Of a stretch of 64,000 bases of DNA, positions 52,601 through 63,650 are shown piece after piece; the first letter of the stretch is position 1, and each line of letters begins with the position of its first letter. Source of the DNA: Hymenolepis diminuta (lineage: Eukaryota; Platyhelminthes; Cestoda; Cyclophyllidea; Hymenolepididae); assembly GCA_900708905.1 (NCBI GenBank), contig CAADRB010000092.1:23777-87776 (forward strand), in the 5' to 3' direction. Both the position numbers and the translations under genes were made by a program. The notes beneath the pieces were generated by a model. It did not search any database, was not told where the DNA came from, and worked only from the letters and a program-made list of their open reading frames with translations.

Positions 52601-54364
52601 ATATTTATAATCGTCATTAATGGATCAGAGTATTTAAATGTCTTAATGGGTATAGGTAGGGGCAAATTAAGGATTTTTAAAAAAAATTTTTAAATCGGCA
52701 ATCTTATGGCCTCAGCCCTCCCTGAGTTGCATTGAAGTGTAGAGATATCTTTGAAATAGTTTCAGTCTTATTTAAATCTGTACTTGTATCGTTTCTATAT
52801 CACGCGCTTAAATAAACTTGGGGTGTTTTAGTTTAACAAGAACATTAATTTTTTTAAATATCTACTGTTATTGACGCAAACGTATCAATGGGATAATATT
52901 GTTCAGGTTCTTTGACAACTTAAAATAACAAAACGATGAACCATGTAGACTGATGATTAACAAAATTCATGTTTTTTTACATATGCCGTTTGTTTTAGGG
53001 ATCGGAATTGGCGGCTTAATTCCGGTCCCAAATCAGCAGCATTCGACTTTATTCCATCAACACCAAATCTGTCGTTGCCTCCTCGACCTCGATGCGGCAT
53101 CCGATCAATACTAAAGAATACCCCGAGCATCATGTCCTCAACTCCGAATTCTCTTGGATTAATGGCTGTTAAACTTGCCTCTAGAGAAGAAAAATCGGAT
53201 TCCCATAAAGGTGAGTTTATGGACTAAGTTATTGGCATTCTAAAGCTTATTGCCAAATACGGATACACTCGATTAGAAGTTGACTTTCAACTTTCCAATA
53301 ACAAAGGTAGAGAATTAAAAATTAATTTTTGAAGTTTTTTCTGAGCTAAAATTTCCAGTTACCCAATATTGCATCATAAATCATTCCTCTTAACTCATCC
53401 CGAGTTTAAATTTCTCATGCCTAATATGGTCTAATAGGTGTCAAAGCACTCAGAACATTTAGTGTTTTTAGGTCATAGATACCCGTCTCTAAGTTCGATG
53501 ATGTTTCTACCTACCGAGGACGTAGATGTTTCTGATGATGCACATTACTCCGCCGATTTCTTACTCTGACATTGAAAAAAAATCACAGTTATGAGGCATA
53601 TTTGAGAGATAACAGATGATTAAAACCTGCTGTATTTAACTAAATAGTCTTTTCTTCACAACCTAATATACTAACATCTCGAAATTAGCGATTTTCCACT
53701 TTCCCTTTTCAACTCACTCTTCCTTAGTCATTGGAGAGCCGCATAAGGGTGTTGTCCATTTGTTCATCAAAACAGGTAGTCTAACAATCTTCCCTCCGTT
53801 ACTTATAGAAGGGAAACCAACCGGCGGTGACAGCTCAGCCGATAAAGAAAACATGACCAATGGTAGGCACTATTGTTTGTTTTCCTCATCAGTAGGTCTG
53901 TACATGCAATTCCCATACTTTTGTTACCGTTGCAGATGCTGCCGAGTCATTCGTCTCTGCAGACTGGATGGAGGATGGTAAATTATTTCGGTTTTTTTAG
54001 TTTTAAGGTATGAATGGATGGATGTATTCTTTACAAAAATTCAATTTGTAGTAAAGTGAATGCAATTTTTTGTATCAGTTTTTAATTCTTATCTGGCCTT
54101 CTTCATAAGAATGTAATTGTTACTGTTTCGCCTTTTTTGGCTGTTTTTAATCGTGTGATGGATTCAGTAAAGACTGAAGTAGGTACTTCTGATTGTTAAG
54201 TTGGGCCAACTAAAATTATTACTCAAAGGAATACTCTTTTTTGAGAGAGGGTTTAGTTATCCCTTTCGCTTATATCATATCATTAAAAAAAACTACTTTT
54301 CCAAATTTTTAATTTTTTTTCAATTTTAGATATGGATGCTCTATTAGCGAGCATGGTGGACTGA
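40666..54364 (+). CDS. HROB: homologous recombination OB-fold protein (HROB/MCM8IP), at least 13 exons, 452 or more aa
   Basis: Exons: 40666-40787, 40824-40897, 40965-41000, 41037-41186, 41223-41331, 41407-41492, 45264-45520, 52061-52195, 52999-53210, 53728-53775, 53809-53862, 53936-53977, 54330-54364 (TGA). All junctions are GT-AG and in phase. Exon 2 carries the family's KKRKNIPGPLGML (compare RRFPGPAG in vertebrates). Exons 4-7 form the DUF4539/OB-fold: IPVLCASIEKIDMALPIAKA, then DESGKIGCSIDKGVI, then GAVLVLKQISLFSLNHKTFY and LNITTSNVIRVF, tracking human HROB closely. The C-terminus ends DDMDALLASMVD, like the vertebrate DDLDGLLSELP tail. HROB recruits and stimulates the MCM8-MCM9 helicase at recombination intermediates in the nucleus; function is by homology. 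A SILK motif lies in exon 9. The poly(A) signal is at 54613. The N-terminus is uncertain: the first in-frame ATG in exon 1 is 40748 (425 aa), but an upstream exon is likely. Confidence 0.87.
42100..51050 (+). repeat. copy A of a diverged direct duplication (HROB introns 6-7 and exon 7)
   Basis: Collinear similarity by eye to about 55.0-63.6 kb, same orientation. Matched landmarks (A to B): 42800-42836 to 55468-55503; 43251-43300 to 55918-55961; 44098-44160 to 57262-57325; 44575-44680 to 57750-57835 (the best-conserved stretch, including TGTAATTAACTGGA, AATGATAATAA and GTTGTGGCAAGG); exon 7 at 45264 to 58443; 48795-48900 to 61685-61790; 49405-49440 to 62130-62160; 50550-50630 to 63240-63345. 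The ends are approximate. Confidence 0.75.
47010..47330. other. GC-richer segment in HROB intron 7 with a short charged ORF
   Basis: A more GC-rich stretch that has no evident counterpart in copy B and falls where the A-to-B offset shortens, so it may be an insertion in copy A or a loss from B. It holds a 61-codon plus-strand ORF (47114-47299, ATG start) that is highly charged (NDDEEYRRRDVKAKRDERE). No domain is recognised and there are no clear splice sites, so it is not called as a gene. Confidence 0.3.
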
Positions 54365-54990
54365 TTCAGCATCTGGAAAGTTGATTTTCTCTCTATTTCT
54401 GTAAATATTCCCCTTCTGCAATATTGATCCGCGCTTTCACCTGTCAAAATGTTACCGTATGTACACTCCTCTCCCACTCCAATTTTATTCAATCTTAAGA
54501 CAGAAATATAAGTTGAATTTTGCTATTTATGGGCTATTCTCTCAATTTAATGGGTTTTTTCGAGAATATCAAATATAACTGCGGCGAGTTATCGATATTT
54601 CCTTGTTGTTTTAATAAAGACAGCTTCATATTTATTTATAAAGTATTTGAGTAATTTAGGACATTCCAAGAATAAGTAACAGTTGAATGATAAGTTAACG
54701 CATCGAAGGCTATCTACATCAACTGAACCGTTGTCACTTCTGAAGAATGGTCTTACTGATTAGAAACTAATTTATAATAACATAAATTCAAAGATTAAAA
54801 AAATTCGGCTGGCAAAACAACAAGAAGTTATATTACGTCTTCACATTTATCTCAGGCTTTAATCTTTATATTTGCATAATAGAAGTGTCATAGTGTATAC
54901 GACTGTAATTTTTTGGTCGTTTCACATTTCACGTAATGATAGTGATAAAAATAAGCCGAAGATCAAGTTGCCCATTTGACAAGAAGAGTA
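54365..54990. other. HROB 3' UTR and spacer
   Basis: AATAAA at 54613-54618, about 250 nt after the stop codon, is the likely poly(A) signal. A minus-strand ORF at 54283-54492 is a shadow of the last exon and UTR. Confidence 0.5.
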
Positions 54991-56626
54991 GCTGATACCA
55001 TTGATAAGGGTTGTCGTTTAGCGTTTATTCTCACTCCCAACGTGAATTTTTATCCTTTTCGATTGGTGCCTTTATTTCTTACTTTGCTGCGATGCATTTC
55101 CTTTCTACTGTCCTTTTTCATTTTCGCTTGAATCAACCCACCTCTAAACGTTAATCTTCTGCGTATTCTGCGCATCTTCAGCACACGTTGAGTTGACTGT
55201 CATTTGCCAGTCGATCTTGCCTTATTGGCAAGGGAGTTGGGGTGTTCTTCGTTATCTTGATATAATTCCAGCATGATATTATTGAAAAGCTTAATTTAAA
55301 GCAAACTTTTAAAGTTCCCTAATTTGATTTAGACCCTTAATAGTCTTTACAGTTCTTTTGCTTAACCCTAATTCACATGTCTCTGTGATGAGTTGCTTTT
55401 AATCAAGCTAACCCAATAGCACGATAGTGATTTCTCACAATAATTTGGATCTCTCATCTTAACATTAGCATGCCTTTCAGAAACATCATCAATCAATACT
55501 CTATAGTTTCGTCATACTCTATAGGATTTAGTTTTGGAAGGTAATTATCACCGGTGCTTCATATTCACAAAATCGATGCCAATCGGTGATGAAGATGGCC
55601 AACCGCTCTGGTTAATTTTATTCAACAATCATGGTGATCGAATGTGAGCTTCTCACCACAGTGGTTTTAATTCCCTTACCTCTACCTTCCTTCTACCAAA
55701 GTCGAGTGTTGTTATTGTGTTTCGGTTTTCCGTTTCTGTTGGCTCCGAGAAGGGGTTTGTCTGTATCGTCCCTTCGTTCATTAGTTTTTCTTTATAATTT
55801 AATGAGTTTATGCTCCGTTTTAATACCTTTCCCAAGGGATGAGCTCTTTACTAATATTTTCCCTTCATTTATTCGTTTATTTTTTAATACCTTTCCCCCA
55901 GTGGGGGATTTCGCTTCCTTTTTATCCCGAGAGTGGGGTCCTTTCTCTGAGGGAGACTTACCTCAATTGATCTGAAATCCTCATTTTTAACAGGAGAGCT
56001 TTCGTTTCCGAACGCCGTTGTTTGTCCGAACTTGGGTTAGAAAGTCCCTTGTAGCCATCGAGTACAGCCTTATGAGAGTTTAAATTTTGTCTGCGTTTTA
56101 CGTCAAAATTTTCGTATTCTCGGTATAGACTCTTGTTGCTTGCTCTCGAACTTCATTCCTTATTTCTTCCATTGTCTCACCTTTTCATCTCTCTTCCAAA
56201 TTATCGACATACATCTCCATACCTCAAATTCACACCTTGACTCTCCAATTTGGAAGGTTTAAGTGTCAGTTATTGTCATATCTCGACCCTTCAGGTCATC
56301 ACCTGAGGTAACCTGCCGTCTGGTAATCTCCCCTATGTGTTTCCATTCAAATTTCCCTCTAACAATTTTCCTCTCTGGTTCCCCATGTTCTACATGTTTT
56401 AATGAAATATCTTTATCAAATTCAATTACCCCATCTGCGTGTTCATATCCAATTGTGCAGAGATTTCAATAGTTGTATGCTCAGCCTTGTTAACTCTGTA
56501 TGGTTAAATGGTTCCTGCAATTTATATTTTATAATTAAAATTAGTTCAGACGTCTCTTCACTGACTCTCTGTTCTCAATTACTTCTAGATCTAGATATAC
56601 GTTTAGTGGCCAGAACAGATAACAAA

Positions 56627-56675
56627 TGGCGGTGTAGGTGGGATTCGAACTCACGCTGGAAAACCCCAATGGATT
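56627..56675 (-). tRNA. 3' half of a tRNA-Ser with CCA end (fragment, not a complete gene)
   Basis: On the minus strand the sequence runs from the anticodon-loop side through AATCCATTGGGGTTTTCC (anticodon stem 3' strand and variable arm of a class II tRNA-Ser), a T-arm with GTTCGAATCCCAC, the acceptor strand CTACACC, discriminator G and CCA. The 5' half is absent: upstream sequence is unrelated AT-rich DNA from the anticodon outward. The T-stem has one A/C mismatch. Nuclear tRNA genes do not normally encode CCA, so this looks like a reverse-transcribed tRNA half, or the primer-binding site of a retroelement extended by read-through copying. Confidence 0.7.
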
Positions 56676-58442
56676 AATAATATATTTTTCAAATCGGATA
56701 AAAGCCTGGCTAACGTCTGAATCAAGCCTAAAGTTATGGAATGGTAATGGTAAATTAATAATGAACCATCAACATGAGGTCATAGAATCGATGTACTTTC
56801 GGATGATGCACTCGGGGCGGTCTCGGTCACGTGAATATGCGGGTGCATGCTGGCTCGGGTACCTGGACAGTTAGTCAAGACAAATCCCCCTCTTCATCAG
56901 GACGGTTATTAATTGTGTTCCCCTATAAATAGTTAAAAAAGCGGCTTTGGAGTAATTGCACGTCTGTCTTGCCTTCCCTTTCTGGATTTGAGTGAACAGT
57001 AGTGTGGTGATATCTGGTAAGCGGATCTATGCTGTAGTACTGATAGGAGATTTAGTTCTGCTGCTATTACGGAAGAATTATATTCACATAATTGGGCAAC
57101 AGAGAAGTTACAAACATTGAACATATTTATTTATTTATTGAACATGTCAATCTTCCAATATCTTCAATCTTTTTTTAAATAAATAATGTGTACTATGCTA
57201 TTTACTTAGGGGAAGCCTGCATTTTTTCAATTAGATTTCAATTTGTTATCATTAATTTGAGAGGATTTAGTTGTTTTGATATCCCCAGATATTTATGAAA
57301 ATGAAAGTATTGGTAGAGGAAGTTAACTTTTATTAGAATCTGGGCTTGTTGATAAAGCAATGTATCTAAGATGAGCTCAGGTCCATATTTTCTGTTTACC
57401 GGTTTTATAGCTTTTTACCGTTGATTTGATTATTATATTGCTAATCTAAAGCAATAGTAATTTTAGCTCCCCGTCCTTATTTACAATAATATTTAAAAAT
57501 GATTCTAGATGACAACTATCAGATTTGAATAAAGTTTGACATTAAAAGGTAGTTTTTTTCCCCATAGACCTCTTACATTATTATCCTTTACTTGTTCTGT
57601 GGTATTTTAATGTTTATATCCAACTATGTGTAAAATTTCCTAATAAACAGAACGATTTGAGGTAACTATTACTTTTGATTTGCCTCTCTTCTAGCCCTTG
57701 AGTTACATACTTTACCTCAATGTAAAACCTGGCATTATTTGTTTTACCCTGTAATTAACTGGATGCTTTTTGTTTTTCTCTCATATTTCTTTATGAATGA
57801 TAATAAAGTTAAGAGTCGGTGTTGTGGCAAGGATTAGTGCTTAAAATGTGCTCTAGACTTTATTGTTTTGTAAGGGAAACTGCTTTTCTAACTCGTTCTT
57901 GTTACTGAAAGGAATTTTTTTCTGAGTCAGTTTGGGATTCAAATATTTAATGAAAACAATATAGGAACTATAAGAATCCGTTTTAATTACTTTTGAAATC
58001 GGAGCCCTGTAATTCATATAAACTTTTACATTTTTGTATATTTGGAAATAAGTTTTCAAGCTTCGTTTACAGATGATAACAGTTAATATTAAACTTTTTT
58101 CCCTTATGAGGAATTAAAATAGTTGGCAGAGAGGCCTTATACTCCTTAACCCATTGACAATGCTTATAATGAGAATATTTTACTTTTTTGTGGATTTCAG
58201 CGATATTCTGCGTCTATTTTTTTCCGAAATTATTCCAACTTGTTTATACATGTTTTTTGATGATGCTTTCATTTACGCTCTTGCTTAACTGAAAATTACA
58301 AGGGTCGGTTAGGCCTATGGCGTATCAACTAAAAATTATAGATATTCAAACCTATTTAGTAGTAGTTGAGTTTTACTTCTTGACGCTACTACTCAATCGG
58401 ACGTTCTTTTTAGTTTAATACTTCCCCCTTCAACTTTAGTAG

Positions 58443-58670
58443 ATAAGTCTCTTCAGCCTCCTTCTACTGTTCTTTATGAATGAAGCAGTTCTAAATTCGA
58501 GAATGTTAGTTATTGCTCGTAACTGGGAAGAAGTCACGGTCTGTGGAACCATTTTGTTTCTCAATGATGGAGCTGAAAATCTTGTCACAGAAGATCTCCT
58601 ATACCTCCTCCAAGATGAGAAGAAAGAATATTTTCGGACTAAATTTCACTTTTTGCTTACAAAACGGTGA
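58443..58670 (+). pseudogene. duplicated HROB exon 7, open in frame but with an internal deletion
   Basis: It begins after a TAG acceptor with the same ATAAGTCTCTTCAG as exon 7 at 45264 and reads ISLFSL, then loses about 13 codons in frame (the NHKTFYLNITTSN strand of the OB-fold), then continues MNEAVLNSRMLVIARNWEEV and TVCG, matching LDEAALDSRLLASTRILEDV and TVCG of exon 7. The rest is diverged but open to a donor-like AAACG|GTGATG. It belongs to copy B and lies about 4 kb downstream of the HROB stop. Without a partner gene in the window it is most likely a decaying paralogue exon, though the intact frame leaves a functional paralogue possible. Confidence 0.6.
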
Positions 58671-61600
58671 TGTGAAGGTATACATTTAGTCTTCCTTTTA
58701 TCGATAAACAATGTTCACTCGGAGAAAATTATGCAAGATTCCAAGTTAAACAGTAATGTTTAAAAATGTCTTCTAAACTTTTCATTACTGGGCATCCGTA
58801 ATAGTTGATTCCAAGGGAGAACTTCAAGATTAGATTAAGTCTGATTTTATTACATATTGATAAATCCAATTGAGATTAACACAACTAGATCAGATTATAA
58901 ACGAGAATATGAAAGCAATAAATGCTATTGGTCATTCATTAAAATAGTATACCACTATCTTCGACGGAGCGAAAATATATTCTAGTCTCTTAAGTGAAAA
59001 ATTACATTCTCCTTCCCTCAACATTAGCCATTCAAATCATCGTGTGTACACCGGATTGTCCTGTTGTCCTGACTTCTGGCAGACTCAATCAAATCCAATT
59101 GTACATAGATAAAGTTTTCCTTTTGGGGTGGGGGGTCTAGAGCAATTACTGATTATATAGTAGGCAGGTCTTAAATGATCATGGCTAAGCAAGCAGAACT
59201 GATCTATAATGAAGAACCTTAAATTGCAATCAGGTTCGCATTTTCTGATTTGGTTTTTACCATTTAGACTGAAGAATAAGCCGTGAGCTTAGTTACCTTA
59301 AGTAAAATGCAAATTTTTATCATTAATGGTCAACGTCTAACGGGAAACCGTGTTATCTAATAGCCGATTGCATTTGCCGATATATTCTTCCTATCATCAT
59401 TTTCCTTCAACGTTAGCTATGTTTTAAACACTGCTCCAATTTGTTTATACTGTTCTAAAGATAAAATGATTGCCTATCTTTATCAAGTGCGCTTTATTTA
59501 TTTTAGCGCTAATTTGATGGTCATTCATTTCACTTATCACTTTTCTAAACATTGAATTCGACTGAAACCCGATATTCGGAAGCAAGCCTTTTCTTTGTGA
59601 ACACAAGTGGCCATTTGGTGGTTTTAAATATCCATATTCCTTTGGGGTACGTTATTATTTTTAACTTACGATAATGCAAAAGAAACATTACATTTCGTAA
59701 TTATAGGGAGACACCTGAAAATTTAAATAATCCAGAAGGATAAGTAGATGTCGAGGATTATGTCAGCGTATTAAACGTGTCTTATTTCCTGCAAATTTGG
59801 ATTCATCGGGTGGTTCACTAATGGGAGTATATCACTGCATCATGTGCTGGTGCTCTACATTTCAAATGCTGGGATTATACCTCTAGATTCTTGGGTGATG
59901 GGGCACGTCTACGATATTAAGATCTTATCAAGTTTGTCAGAATCAGCCACGCCCTCATTATTAATTTTTCTTTTCCATTGACGGACAGAAGCAACTAGTT
60001 AGTACTAACTAAAATATGACTTTTTATATCTTTTCGTTAAAACACTAATCTCGCCCATTCATCTGGACTAGTAAATATCGGTTTTAATTAAAATTTAATT
60101 AACTTTTCATCCTAATATCAACATCGTATTTTAAAATGATGTTGATCCATTTCGTCAAATTAACTGAAACGTGTTCTCAGCCTTAATCTTAATTTTTTGT
60201 TTAAACCTAAGTATACAAATTTTGCTCCATGTTTCTTCATTCAATCATTTATTTGCATTTCTCGTTATATAATTGTCTGGTTACTGTCAGTTTTAATTAA
60301 TTGAAATGGTTTCAAATAGAATTTCGACAAAACATTAGTTGGTGATTTGTTCTATATATTGTTCCATTTCCTTTGGATTCGCATTACGATTGTTTTGGGC
60401 AAAGTAAGTATTCAGTCCTATTGTTTAAATTATAAGATATGGTCGTATGATATATTCCATTAGCATACATCTGGTGGCTCAAAATGGTATGAGTGGTTAC
60501 ATGGTCAATTTCTTCTTTACATGCTTGTCTTATTCTATATAAGGACTTTTTACTGATTTTACGACCATATAGTCTTGGGTGAATGAAGCAAAGGAAGTGT
60601 AATGTTTCTAAATTGATAAGGTATAGTTTGGAAATTAGACCAATTTTTCAGTTTATCCATCCCGGATAAGCAAAATTGAATTGGTCATTCATTAGAGAAC
60701 GAAAATGTTTCAATTTTATGCACTGTTTCGTTTCCCGACCGGCTTGTAACCACTAAACGATAAAGCTTGTAACGATTTTATTTAGACGTCCACCTTTTCT
60801 GTGTTGCTTCCTGATTCTAGCACGGCTTCCTGCCTGCTATCCTAAAAACTTGTGCAAAATACATGGCCAGGAATAACTTTTCATTGTTATCTGTTTCTTA
60901 ATGCGGGCAGATTTATTAATTTATTTTCGAGGGGCATTGCCTACATTGAGTAAAAGTCAAATTCACTTTTAGTTAGTTCTAAGGCCCTGGACGTCTATCA
61001 AAATAATGCCTTGCATAAAAACTGTTTAAGCAAGACGGCCAGCTAAGTTGTGCAATAAGACGACTAACCCAATGTTTTTTTACCAGAGTCTGTTTGTGAT
61101 AGGCATCTACCAGCCCCTTGTAAGAGAATGCGAATCTGTTATCCTTACAGCACTACGGAGAGTCCTGGTAGTTACAAGATGGCAATACATTTCATAGGTT
61201 AGAAGTCTTATAATTTTCACGTTGTCTATAAAAGGACTTGGCTGAAGGCCTAATACAAATTGATTATTAGGTAGAATTCCTTTCCCGGGATGTGAAAATA
61301 TTATGTTTACGGAAAAAGTCGCTATTGTTAAGAAGAAAATAATAGTGAGCAAAAAAAATAAATTTTTTCCTTGACTATATTCGCGTTTTATTTTGTGTTT
61401 TCTTCCCGTTTATATTAAAAATAACGCTCAGTTATTAAATTGCCTATCCGAACTAGTGGATAAGCATACACAGTTTTCCCGAAGTAACTGGACATCGTTA
61501 TGAAAAGTTCTAAAACTTTAAATTTGTCTTCTCTTTCTTCTCTACTGCTATTTTTGTGAATACTTTAGAATTGCATTTTTTATCATTAAATCGAAAATAC

Positions 61601-63650
61601 ATAAAGAGAAGCTCGTTAATAAACACATGTTTTTATTTTTCCATATCCTTTTATCTTTGGGCGAGAAAAGTATTTTTGTTTCAATTTCAATTTTGATTTT
61701 CAAATATCCTAAACACTGGCGGATGGGAGAATTTCGGCAGCGTTTTCTTATAAAGATGAAAGATCTTTAAATTGGTAATTAATTTTTATCTGTCCCTTTC
61801 ATTTATCTCGACGCTTTAACCTAGTGAAATTGTAGATTTGCGTTCATATTTACAGGTTACTGAATGAAATGTATATCTTAAAGAGAGGTTTTCCGAAAAA
61901 CAATTTTTTTATTGCTTCGTTGATATACGTATCACATTTTGCATGCCAAAAAGAATCGTATTCTGTCTATAGATGACCACCATGACGCGATGACCAGTTC
62001 ATCCTTTCTAACCAGATCACCGAGTCTCATGATCTTGTTTCCCAATCCTAACTTTTCCACCAAGGTACATTTGCAAGTAATTTTAAATTTAGTAACAACA
62101 GTACGACCCCCCTACTTTTCTTCGCAATTTTAGATGAATGATGGACGGACTAAATTTAATGGCCCCTTGACGATCTTAAATAGGTGCATTCAAGCTTACA
62201 TACTTTTGGTTTTAATAACCTTTTAAAAATCTCTTGATCGCCCACTATTATCAGGTGATAGATTTTGTTTTTTCTTAGAGCAGTTTTGTTTTGATCATTT
62301 GGAAACGAGATTGATTATCAACAGTGCACTTAAAGTTATAAAGTAAAGATTTTTAATTATTGTCAGTAGGACTGATGTTAAAGTGCAAATTTTCCGCGCA
62401 CCTGACCCCAATATGCGTTTCATTACGGGCTTACAAAGTGGTATTGGTGATTTACGTCTGAATTTAACAAGCCATTTGGAAAATTCAAAGGTTTCTATCT
62501 TAGTAATGTAATGGCCCCTCAATTGCACTGTAAATAGTTGTCTGCTCTAAGTTTATTCCATCGTTCTAGTTTACACAAGCAAATAGATTATGTGTATCTC
62601 CTCACGGATACCTACCACGTTTGCGCTGTTTAAATAAGTGTGCCAAAATCAAGACCTCCTAGTAGCAAATTTAAATTTACAGGACTTCCCACACATTCGT
62701 TCCCAGCCAGTTTACTCTGCAGTCTATTAAATGTTCTATTCAAAAAGCTTCGCAGGTTGTCACTTTTAACATAATTAAGCCCTGAAGATACTGCCAATTA
62801 AGAGATCTTTCCATGCATTCGATTCCAGTTGTCTGGTATCATGGCTATTATCACTAAGAGTGCAACCGTGTACCTCTTGCGTTAATTAGTTAATAGGTCC
62901 ATTGGTGTGTCTTTGTAGGTCTACAGGAGGCACGTCGTTAGCACCATTTTATTAAATTCACTAGTTTTTATTTTTCCAAATTTGTCTTTTGAGGACGTTT
63001 AATAAGTTTGTTTTCTTTAAATAAAATGTGAAGATGGCTATTTAATTTGTAGGCAATTGTCATCTTCCGTGGAAAGTGCATAATCCCTTAATAATAATAA
63101 TCAGTCTCCATTTTTAAAGGGTAAATATTATATATCTCATTTGAAACAGTCACCATCTGGGAGTAGTCACTTAATTAGGGACAATCTTTGCCCCAGTTTA
63201 TTCAATATCAGTTGATTCTTGTTTACTTAGAAATTAGAAAGACCGCATATGCAGATAGTCAAGTAAAATGTTTTTCCACAGAGCGCGCCAGAGCCACTTG
63301 AAAGAGTAAACCTTTTCCCTTTGACAAAGAGTCTTTTAATTCCAGTTAATTGTTCGAAAGCACTGATAACACCATATCCCGGAAAAAGATGATAATGGGA
63401 TCTTCATAATTAACGCATCAAAGTACAAAGCCAGCCGCACTTACCGACATCGAATTTCTGGGTCTAATTAGATTGATATAAACAAAGTAGAACATTGCAT
63501 ATCCAACATAGAATCTCAGCTTATTTAGGGACACCAATACTCCAATTTATTTACTCGCAACATGATAAATAGTTATTTGACATTTTCTTAAAGTGCAGTA
63601 GAAAAGAATCTTAAGTAAATTCGACTTTATTATTATTTACATTGACTTTT

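Larger units (their letters stand above)
55000..63650 (+). repeat. copy B of the direct duplication, beginning about 0.6 kb after the HROB stop
   Basis: Diverged second copy of the 42.1-51.0 kb block; landmarks are given with copy A. Relative to A it carries about 0.5 kb extra between 55961 and 57262 (offset rises from about 12.66 to 13.16 kb) and is about 0.45 kb shorter further on (offset falls to about 12.7 kb). ORFs such as 55631-55975 and 61107-61352(-) correspond to non-coding intron sequence in copy A and are not genes. Similarity fades near 63.6 kb. Confidence 0.75.

Noticed and set aside
55631..55975. 114-codon plus-strand ORF
   Set aside because: It corresponds to non-coding HROB intron 6 sequence (about 43100-43300) in copy A and has no conserved frame between copies.
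56627..56675. Functional tRNA gene
   Set aside because: The 5' half, D-arm and anticodon are absent and CCA is encoded, so it is a fragment.
61107..61352. 81-codon minus-strand hydrophobic ORF
   Set aside because: It lies in duplicated intron sequence and no matching ORF exists in copy A.
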